Assembly (NCBI GenBank): GCA_021199275.1
Contig: JAJQIJ010000021.1
Coordinates: 61,751 to 125,750, forward strand
Source: Clostridiales bacterium
GTDB lineage: Bacteria > Bacillota > Clostridia > Oscillospirales > Acutalibacteraceae
Length of the DNA stretch: 64,000 nucleotides
Direction of reading: 5' to 3'
This document shows, piece by piece, positions 52,610-59,628 of the stretch (the first letter of the stretch is position 1; each line of letters opens with the position of its first letter). The notes beneath the pieces are model-generated. The model did no database searches, was not told the origin of the DNA, and was given only the letters and a program-made list of their open reading frames with translations. The translations under genes and the position numbers were made by a program.

Positions 52610-53899
52610 TTAGCCCACATTTATTATGTGCGCGTCTTCATCAGCTGCGCTTACACGTCTGATATCCGCACCCAGCGCCTGAAGCTTGTCTACAATATTT
52701 TCATAGCCCCTGTCAATGAGCTTTATATTTTCAACAACGGTTTTGCCCTTTGCCACAAGCCCCGCTATTACCATTGCGGCACCGGCGCGCAAATCTGTGG
52801 CCCAAACCGTGGCGCCTGTAAGGCAGTCAACCCCCTCAATAACGGCAACCCTGCCGTCTACCTGAATGTTGGCGCCCATGCGCAAAAGCTGGTTTACATA
52901 TTGATATCTGTTTTCCCACACAGCCTCAGTCATAATTGATGTGCCGGCAGATATGGATAAAAGCACAACCATCTGCGGCTGCATGTCAGTCGGGAAGCCG
53001 GGGTGTGGCATGGTTTTTACATTGCATTTGTTAAGCGGCTTCCAGCGAGTTACCCTTACGGCGTCGTCATATTCAATAACTGTTGCGCCCGCTTCAATAA
53101 GCTTTGCGCTTATTGATTCAAGGTGCTTTGGTATTACATTTTTTATTACAACGTCTCCCCCGCAGGCAGCTGCCGCCACCATATATGTGCCCGCCTCTAT
53201 TTGGTCAGGTATAATGGAATATGTGCAGCTGTGCAGGCTTTCAACGCCCCTTATTTTGATTACGTCTGTTCCGGCGCCCCTTACATCTGCCCCCATTGAA
53301 TTCAAAAAGTTTGCCAAATCAACTATATGCGGCTCTTTGGCGGCGTTTTCAATAATTGTAAGCCCCCTGGCAAGTACAGCGGCAAGCATTACGTTTATTG
53401 TGGCGCCCACTGAAACCACGTCCATATATATTGACGCGCCTATAAGCTTGTCTGCCGATGTGCAAACCATGCCGTTTTGAACTTCAACCTTTGCGCCCAG
53501 CATTTCAAAGCCTTTTATGTGCTGGTCAATCGGCCTGTCGCCGAAATAGCAGCCGCCGGGCATTGAAACCTGCGCCTTTTTAAACCTGCCAAGCATTGCA
53601 CCTATAAGGTAATAACTTGCCCTGAAACGCGACGTAAGTTCATATGGCACGCTTTGGTATGCAAGCGGCCGGCTGTCAATTTCAATGGTGTTTTTGTTTA
53701 TAAGCTTAATCTGAGCGCCCATGCGGCTCAAAATTTTAATTACAAATGAAACATCTGCTATGTTTGGGATATTTTCAATTCTTACAACATCGTCTGCAAG
53801 AATGGCTGCCGGCAGAATTGCCACGGCTGCATTTTTTGCGCCGCTAATGTTGACTTCGCCGAAAAGCCCGTTGACCCCGTTAATTTCAAAATTTTCCAA
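52610..53899 (-). CDS. murA: UDP-N-acetylglucosamine 1-carboxyvinyltransferase
   Basis: Transfers enolpyruvate from PEP to UDP-GlcNAc, the first committed step of peptidoglycan synthesis and the fosfomycin target. 429 residues with the N-terminal ISGAKNAAVAILPAA and active-site Cys C117 in SMPGGCYFGDRPIDQHI, so fosfomycin sensitivity is expected at this residue. The start is TTG 53899 (AGAGGTG upstream); no ATG lies near the conserved N-terminus. Confidence 0.95.
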   Translation of the reverse strand: MENFEINGVNGLFGEVNISGAKNAAVAILPAAILADDVVRIENIPNIADVSFVIKILSRMGAQIKLINKNTIEIDSRPLAYQSVPYELTSRFRASYYLIGAMLGRFKKAQVSMPGGCYFGDRPIDQHIKGFEMLGAKVEVQNGMVCTSADKLIGASIYMDVVSVGATINVMLAAVLARGLTIIENAAKEPHIVDLANFLNSMGADVRGAGTDVIKIRGVESLHSCTYSIIPDQIEAGTYMVAAAACGGDVVIKNVIPKHLESISAKLIEAGATVIEYDDAVRVTRWKPLNKCNVKTMPHPGFPTDMQPQMVVLLSISAGTSIMTEAVWENRYQYVNQLLRMGANIQVDGRVAVIEGVDCLTGATVWATDLRAGAAMVIAGLVAKGKTVVENIKLIDRGYENIVDKLQALGADIRRVSAADEDAHIINVG

Positions 53900-53998
53900 A
53901 AGGTAAACACCTCTGTAACTTTATTCGCCAATTCAATTATTTTATATATTATATTAATTTGCAAACATGAAAAAGATATACCAAGTAAATCATTTCAT

Positions 53999-54027
53999 AT
54001 TATAGCAAAAAGCTTTTGCAAAGTGAA
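53999..54027 (-). promoter_or_regulatory. Sigma-A promoter of murA
   Basis: Minus strand: TTCACT (54027-54022), 17-nt spacer, TATAAT (54004-53999). The leader is about 95 nt. Confidence 0.7.
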
Positions 54028-54293
54028 GCCTTTTTTTTTAATATACGGTTACAAATTATTTACAAAACAGAAAAAGCCACAATATATATGGATTATTTTT
54101 CCATAAATCAACAAAATAAGGGGAAAATTTTTTTGGAAAAAATTACAAAAAATTACAACCGCCGCGCTTCAAATTGCTTTTTGCCGCGTTTTCGGCAAAA
54201 TTTTTCACACCTGCGGAGCCCAAAGAAAATGCAAGCTGCGGCATTTGGCATTGCCCCGGGTGAAAAAACGTTTTTTCAATTGTGCTGTTTTAC

Positions 54294-54322
54294 TTTACAA
54301 ATAAGCAAATAAATGGTATACT
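54294..54322 (+). promoter_or_regulatory. Sigma-A promoter of the sortase gene
   Basis: TTTACA (54294-54299), 17-nt spacer, TATACT (54317-54322). Confidence 0.7.
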
Positions 54323-54454
54323 TTTTTCAGAAATCTTAAGGCGGCGCAAGCTTGTTTTCCATGCTTTTGCAGCATATATTCATGACTTGTGTGAAACGCC
54401 CCGCATGGGGGCGCAGCTTTCAGCCGGCGGCGCGGGGCATTTAACCGCGCCCCG

Positions 54455-55273
54455 GTGTTTAACTCAGTGTTGAAAAGCGGTGATATTACGAAACGCAAAT
54501 CAGAAAAAGGCCACAGTGAAAAACGCCCAAACAGCGGCGTTCGCGCAACAATATCGGCAATTCTTATTTTAATTATTATAGTTTGCTGCGTTATTCTGGC
54601 CGTATATTATGCCGGCACATATAAAAGCGAAAAAGAATACAGCGACTTGCTTATCGGCGCGCAAACTGACATTGAAGAAAACCCGATTGACTTTTCCGCG
54701 CTGACTGAAAGCAACAGTGAAATTTACGCCTGGATACAAATTGAAGACACAAATATTGATTACCCCATTGTGCAAAGCGCGAATGACGATGAATTTTATT
54801 TAAAGCACAGCGCTGCCAACCAGTCTTATTCTGCAAGCGGCGCCATTTACACCGAAATGGTAAATTCAACTGATTTTTCAGACCCAGTCACGCTGATTTA
54901 CGGCCACAACGGTTACGGCAGCACAATGTTTACCACGCTGCATTATTTTGAAGATGAAGATTTTTTCAACGAACACGAATATTTTACAATATATTTAGAC
55001 GGCAGAAAGCTAACTTACCAAATTATATCTGCCTTTGAATATGACGACAGGCATATAATGAATTCGTTTGATTTCAGCGACAGCGCCATGCTGCTGTCAT
55101 TTCAGCAAATGCTGCAAAGCCCTGAAGCCACGGTGAAAAATGTAAGGCAAGAGCTTGACGTTGAACTTGGCGAAGACAGTAAAATAGTAATATTATCAAC
55201 CTGCATAAGCGGCAAAGAGGACTACAGGTATTTAGTCAGCGCCGTGCTTGTAAAAGACGAAGTCACTGTTTAG
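54455..55273 (+). CDS. Class B sortase
   Basis: Transpeptidase that cuts a sorting motif and joins the protein to the cell wall. 272 residues from GTG 54455: a basic cytosolic end, one span (ISAILILIIIVCCVILAVYY, about 33-52), then the sortase barrel. Catalytic residues: His in LIYGHNGYG (about 149-157), Cys in ILSTCISG (about 247-254) and Arg in EDYRYLVSA. The HNG-x-G and STC patterns are class B. The start is unsure (GTG 54467 or TTG 54470 also possible; no ATG). Likely substrates are the SPKTG proteins encoded 4-9 kb downstream. Confidence 0.9.
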   Translation: MFNSVLKSGDITKRKSEKGHSEKRPNSGVRATISAILILIIIVCCVILAVYYAGTYKSEKEYSDLLIGAQTDIEENPIDFSALTESNSEIYAWIQIEDTNIDYPIVQSANDDEFYLKHSAANQSYSASGAIYTEMVNSTDFSDPVTLIYGHNGYGSTMFTTLHYFEDEDFFNEHEYFTIYLDGRKLTYQIISAFEYDDRHIMNSFDFSDSAMLLSFQQMLQSPEATVKNVRQELDVELGEDSKIVILSTCISGKEDYRYLVSAVLVKDEVTV

Positions 55274-55282
55274 GAGGAAATT

Positions 55283-56140
55283 ATGAACAGCAAAGAAAAA
55301 CTGGAACTTGAAATATTCGCGCTTCAAATAAGAATCGGAATAATTGAAAGCACCTATCACGCCGGGGCGGGCCACCCGGGCGGCAGCCTTTCCGCGGCAG
55401 AGGTTTTTGCATATTTATATGGCAAAGAAATGAAATATAATGCAAGAATACCGCGCCTTGACATAAGAGACCGCTTTGTGCTTTCAAAAGGCCATTGCGC
55501 GCCGGGGCTTTACAGCGCGCTTGCTTACAAAGGCTTTTTCCCTGTGGAAGACCTGAAAACGTTAAGGCAAATCGGGTCATATTTACAGGGGCACCCAAAC
55601 ATGAACACCGTGCCGGGCGTTGACATGAGCACCGGCTCGCTGGGCCAGGGCATAAGCGCCGCCGCAGGCATGGCAAAAGCCGCAAAATATCTTAACAAAA
55701 ACTCTGTGCGCGTTTACACCCTGCTGGGAGACGGTGAAATTGAAGAGGGCCAGGTTTGGGAAGCCATGATGTTTGCTTCGCAATATAAGCTTGACAATCT
55801 TTGCGTTATTATTGACGCAAACGGGCTGCAAATAGACGGCCGGTGCGAAGACATCATGAGCGCAGAGCCGATTGACGAAAAAGTTAAAGCCTTTGGCTTT
55901 GACTGCGCAGTTATAAACGGCAATGATTTTGACGAACTTGAGGGCGCGTTTGAAAAATTTCATAAAAGCGAAAAGCCGTTTGCCATAATCATGCAAACAA
56001 TAAAGGGGCTTGGCGTTTCATATATGGAAAACCAGGTGGGCTGGCACGGAAAAGCGCCTAATAAAGAGGAATATGACATAGCTATGGCAGAACTTAATGC
56101 AAAGCTTTGCGAACTTGAAAGCAAACGGGGGGCGAAATAA
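55283..56140 (+). CDS. Transketolase, N-terminal subunit
   Basis: Thiamine-diphosphate-binding half of a split transketolase for the pentose phosphate pathway. 285 residues: GAGHPGGSLSAAEVFAYLY (about 25-43), ThDP motif region TLLGDGEIEEGQVWEAMM (GDG ... N-like motif; about 148-165). ATG after AGGAGG. The C-terminal subunit gene follows with a 1-nt overlap. Confidence 0.92.
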   Translation: MNSKEKLELEIFALQIRIGIIESTYHAGAGHPGGSLSAAEVFAYLYGKEMKYNARIPRLDIRDRFVLSKGHCAPGLYSALAYKGFFPVEDLKTLRQIGSYLQGHPNMNTVPGVDMSTGSLGQGISAAAGMAKAAKYLNKNSVRVYTLLGDGEIEEGQVWEAMMFASQYKLDNLCVIIDANGLQIDGRCEDIMSAEPIDEKVKAFGFDCAVINGNDFDELEGAFEKFHKSEKPFAIIMQTIKGLGVSYMENQVGWHGKAPNKEEYDIAMAELNAKLCELESKRGAK

Positions 56141-57084
56141 TGGCTGAAGTTAAATGTATTGCAACGAGAGACAGTTATGGCAACGCTTTAAAGGAACTTG
56201 CCGCCGCCGGGGCAGACAATTTGGTTGTGCTTGACGCAGACCTTTCCGCCGCAACAAAAACCGGCATTTTCAAAAAGGCATATCCTGAAAGGCATTTTAA
56301 CTGCGGCATTGCCGAAGCAAATATGATAAGCGCCGCTGCAGGCATGAGCACCATGGGGCTTGTGCCGTTTGCGTCAAGCTTTGCAATGTTTGCTGCCGGC
56401 AGGGCGTTTGAACAAATCAGAAATTCAATAGGATACCCGAATTTAAACGTGAAAATCGGCGCAACCCACGCAGGAATTTCAGTTGGTGAAGACGGCGCTT
56501 CGCACCAATGCTGCGAAGATTTCGCGCTTATGCGTTCAATTCCGGGCATGGTTGTAATCTGCCCGGCAGACGATGTTGAGGCCCGCCAGGCAGTTAAAGA
56601 GGCATATAAACACAAAGGCCCGGTTTACCTGCGTTTCGGCAGGCTGGCTGTGCCCGTTTTCCATGATGAAAATTATAAATTTGAAATCGGCAAGGCCGAA
56701 ATTGTCAAGGAAGGCACAGACATTACCATTATTGCAAACGGACTTTTGGTTGCCGAAGCTCTGGAAGCCCACCGCATGCTCGGTGAAGCCGGAATAAGCG
56801 CTGAAATAATAAACATGGCAACAATTAAGCCGCTTGACAAAAAGACTCTTATAAGAAGCGCATTGAAAACAAGAAAGGTAATAACGGCAGAAGAGCACAG
56901 CATAATCGGCGGGCTTGGCGAAGCTGTGTGCGCCTGCCTTGCTGAAAGCTGCCCCACGCCTGTAAAGAAAATAGGTGTAAACGATGTGTTCGGCCACAGC
57001 GGCCCTGCAAAGGCGCTGCTGGCGCAGTTTGGGCTTTCGGCTGAAAACATTTACCGCACCGCAAGAGAATTTTTAATGAAATAA
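56140..57084 (+). CDS. Transketolase, C-terminal subunit
   Basis: Second half of the split transketolase, 314 residues: LVVLDADLSAATKTG and FNCGIAEANMISAAAGMS carry the pyrimidine-domain Glu, followed by the C-terminal domain. It completes the enzyme with the preceding subunit. Confidence 0.92.
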   Translation: MAEVKCIATRDSYGNALKELAAAGADNLVVLDADLSAATKTGIFKKAYPERHFNCGIAEANMISAAAGMSTMGLVPFASSFAMFAAGRAFEQIRNSIGYPNLNVKIGATHAGISVGEDGASHQCCEDFALMRSIPGMVVICPADDVEARQAVKEAYKHKGPVYLRFGRLAVPVFHDENYKFEIGKAEIVKEGTDITIIANGLLVAEALEAHRMLGEAGISAEIINMATIKPLDKKTLIRSALKTRKVITAEEHSIIGGLGEAVCACLAESCPTPVKKIGVNDVFGHSGPAKALLAQFGLSAENIYRTAREFLMK

Positions 57085-57139
57085 ATTGTTTTAAGCAATG
57101 CCGCCGAAATTAATTAAACACCGGCGGCAAAAGCCGTGT

Positions 57140-57199
57140 GCAAGGCAAAGCAAAGCAATTTCACTGCGCTGACAACGGTGAAATTGCTTTTTCCTTGCC
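57140..57199 (+). terminator. Terminator after the transketolase genes
   Basis: AAAGCAATTTCAC / GTGAAATTGCTTTTT arms around a 13-nt loop, with a longer outer pairing GCAAGG / CCTTGC. Confidence 0.75.
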
Positions 57200-57253
57200 C
57201 GGCAGTAAATCTGCATAAAGACGTGGCAAGGCTCTTTTAGGGTGGTTGTGAAT

Positions 57254-58027
57254 ATGAATATAAAAGAAAGCGCATTTGAAGTTAAAAAAGGCAGTTTAAC
57301 CATAAGAGGTAAAGAATACCGCCCGTGCGGCGAAAAGCTGCCAATAGCAATTATTTGCCACGGTTTTCTTGCAACATATAAAACAACAAAGCATTATGCA
57401 AAGCAGTTTGCCCGGTGGGGCTGGGCGGCTTATTGTTTTGATTTTATCGGCGGCGGCATTGGCTGCAGCAGCGACGGGCGGCTTAAAGACATGTCTGTTT
57501 TAACCGAATCGGAAGATTTGCGCGCGGTTATTGATTATGTTAAAGAGCTTAGTTACACAGACGAAAACAAAATCACTTTAATGGGCTGCAGCCAGGGCGG
57601 CTTTGTGTCGGCAATGGTTGCCGCGCAGCTGCAAGAGCCCCCGGAAAGACTGATTTTACTTTACCCTGCCCTGTGTATTCCTGACGACGCAAGAAAAGGC
57701 GAAATGATGTTTTTTAAGTTTGACCCTGAAAATATTCCAAATGAAATTTCTTTCGGGCCTTTAAAGCTTGGCGGCGACTATGCAGCGGCGGTAATGGAAA
57801 TGGACCCATTTGAGCAAATCAAGGGCTACAAGGGGCCTGTTTTGATTTTGCACGGCGGAAGGGACAAAATAGTCAATATATCATATGCCAAAAAAGCAAA
57901 AGAAGCCTATGGCGGTAATTGCAGCCTGAATATTTTGCCGAAAGCAGGGCACGGCTTTAAAAAAAATGAAGACAAGGTTGCTTTCAGCGCAATAAAGGAA
58001 TTTTTGGCAAAAAAGCATATAACTTAA
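57254..58027 (+). CDS. Alpha/beta hydrolase
   Basis: 257 residues from ATG 57254 (GGGTGG upstream; GTG codons upstream are less likely). Oxyanion IICHGFLAT, nucleophile Ser in LMGCSQGGFVSA (about 113-124), acid in HGGRDKIV and His in KAGHGFKK. It resembles cinnamoyl-ester/feruloyl-type carboxylesterases; the substrate is not proven. The stop codon is inside the end of a dispersed element. Confidence 0.8.
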   Translation: MNIKESAFEVKKGSLTIRGKEYRPCGEKLPIAIICHGFLATYKTTKHYAKQFARWGWAAYCFDFIGGGIGCSSDGRLKDMSVLTESEDLRAVIDYVKELSYTDENKITLMGCSQGGFVSAMVAAQLQEPPERLILLYPALCIPDDARKGEMMFFKFDPENIPNEISFGPLKLGGDYAAAVMEMDPFEQIKGYKGPVLILHGGRDKIVNISYAKKAKEAYGGNCSLNILPKAGHGFKKNEDKVAFSAIKEFLAKKHIT

Positions 58028-58149
58028 GGGGAAATGTCACCGACTCGTAAGCAATCGGGTCCGCTTTTGAAGGGGCGGTGAATGCAAGCCCCCACCGGGG
58101 GCGGCAGCGGCTGTCGCCCAACGTTTAATAACGGGCAAGCCCTTATTTA
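58019..58149 (-). repeat. Dispersed element, copy 8 (reverse orientation)
   Basis: The minus strand starts AATAAGGGCTTGCCCG, continues TTATTAAACGTTGGGCGACAGCCG (in parts), has the CCGCCCCCGG..GGGGGC hairpin, and ends GGTGACATTTCCCCTTAAGTTAT (in parts: GGTGACATTTCCCC, TTAAGTTAT). Both ends are intact. Its right end forms the last codons and stop of the hydrolase gene (CAT ATA ACT TAA). Confidence 0.75.
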
Positions 58150-58171
58150 AAAAACACAGGAAGGTGGTTTA

Positions 58172-59524
58172 GTGCTCAAAAAAAACGATGTTATTGAACT
58201 TGAAATTTCCGGCCTGACATCTTTGGGCAGCGGCGCCGGCAGGTTTGGCGGCTTTGTAATTTTTGTTGCAAAAAGCGCGCCGGGCGATAAAATACTATGC
58301 CGAATAATTAAGTCAAACAAAAGCTATGCCGTTGGCATTATTGAAAAAATCATTACACCGTCGCCTGCAAGAGTTGCGCCCGGCTGCCCTGCGTTTAAAA
58401 GCTGCGGCGGCTGCGCTTTCCGCCATATTGATTATGATGAAGAGCTGCGCCAAAAGCTGCTGTGGGTTAATTCTGACTTAAAAAAAATTGCGCATGTTGA
58501 CTATAGGGCAAATAAAATAGTTGGCGCAGTGAACACCGAACGCTACAGAAACAAAGCGCAATACCCCGCGGCCGTAAACGGCGGGCGGCTTATAACAGGC
58601 TTTTTTGCATATAAAAGCCACAGAATAATAGAATGCACCGACTGCCGGCTGCACCCAAAGGAATTTGAAGCTGCAATCGGCGCTTTTGCACAATGGGTGC
58701 AAAAAAGTCAAATAACCGGTTATGACGAAAAAACCGGCATTGGGCTTTTGCGGCATATATATCTGCGCAAGGCGTTCGGCACAGGTGAAATTATGGCTGT
58801 GGCCGTTATAAACGGAAACGATATTCCCGAAAGGCAACTTCTTATAGATTTGCTGCGGCGCAATGTGCCGGGGTTAAAAAGCATTCAGCTTAACATTAAT
58901 TACAAAAACACAAACACCGTTTTGGGGCAGGAAACGCGGCTGATATGGGGCAGTGAAAAAATTACAGACATTTTGCTTGGAAAGTCATTTGTAATATCGG
59001 CAAAAAGCTTTTACCAGGTAAACCATGACATGTGCGAAAAGCTTTATGAAAAAGTGGGCGAATTGGCTGCGCTGGGCGGCGGTGAAACCGTTGTTGATTT
59101 ATATTGCGGCGCCGGCACCATTGGGCTAACCCTGGCAGGCAGCTGCAAAAAGCTAATAGGCATTGAAATAGCACCGTCTGCAATTGAAAACGCAAAAGAA
59201 AACGCGCGAATCAATTCGGCAGATAACGCGGAATTTATATGTGCTGACGCTTTTACAGGCGCGTGTCTTATGAATTCGCGAGGTGAAAGCGCAGATTTGG
59301 TTATAGTAGACCCGCCGCGCAAGGGCTGCCAAAGCGAGCTGTTTGACGTTATTGAACAGTTGGGCGCCCGGCGCATAATTTATGTTTCATGCAACAGCGC
59401 AACCTTGGCGCGCGACATTGGGCTGCTTATAAAAAAAGGCTATTACCCCGCTGACATAACGGCATTTGACTTATTTCCAAGGACCGCCAACGTTGAATGT
59501 GTGGCATTGCTGGCAAAAGAGTGA
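58172..59524 (+). CDS. 23S rRNA (uracil-1939-C5)-methyltransferase RlmD-like
   Basis: RNA m5U methyltransferase of the TrmA/RlmCD family, 450 residues. A TRAM domain (1-60) precedes an Fe-S Cys cluster (CPAFKSCGGCAFRH, about 73-86, and CTDCRL), SAM motif VVDLYCGAGTIGL (about 309-321) and the catalytic Cys in RIIYVSCNSATLARD. GTG 58172 has AGGAAGGTGG upstream. Position specificity is inferred from family. Confidence 0.88.
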   Translation: MLKKNDVIELEISGLTSLGSGAGRFGGFVIFVAKSAPGDKILCRIIKSNKSYAVGIIEKIITPSPARVAPGCPAFKSCGGCAFRHIDYDEELRQKLLWVNSDLKKIAHVDYRANKIVGAVNTERYRNKAQYPAAVNGGRLITGFFAYKSHRIIECTDCRLHPKEFEAAIGAFAQWVQKSQITGYDEKTGIGLLRHIYLRKAFGTGEIMAVAVINGNDIPERQLLIDLLRRNVPGLKSIQLNINYKNTNTVLGQETRLIWGSEKITDILLGKSFVISAKSFYQVNHDMCEKLYEKVGELAALGGGETVVDLYCGAGTIGLTLAGSCKKLIGIEIAPSAIENAKENARINSADNAEFICADAFTGACLMNSRGESADLVIVDPPRKGCQSELFDVIEQLGARRIIYVSCNSATLARDIGLLIKKGYYPADITAFDLFPRTANVECVALLAKE

Positions 59525-59558
59525 CGGCAAATTAATATGGCGCACTGCGCTGAACGCA

Positions 59559-59592
59559 CAAAAAACGGCAGACTTTTTCTGCCGTTTTTTTA
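59559..59592. terminator. Terminator after rlmD
   Basis: AAAAAACGGCAGA / TCTGCCGTTTTTTT stem with a 5-nt loop. An almost identical hairpin occurs at 62536. Confidence 0.85.
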
Positions 59593-59628
59593 TTTTGAAC
59601 GCCCGGGGGTAAAAATGCGCGTCACAAG

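Larger units (their letters stand above)
53900..54454. other. Divergent intergenic region murA / sortase
   Basis: AT-rich 555 nt. It contains the minus-strand murA promoter (53999-54027), the plus-strand sortase promoter (54294-54322), and a roughly 130-nt sortase leader with a GC-rich inverted repeat (GAAACGCCCCGCATG ... GCGGGGCATTT). No gene was found. Confidence 0.7.

Noticed and set aside
54016..54312. 98-codon frame between murA and the sortase gene
   Set aside because: No ribosome binding site, AT-rich and low-complexity, and overlaps the mapped promoter for the sortase gene.
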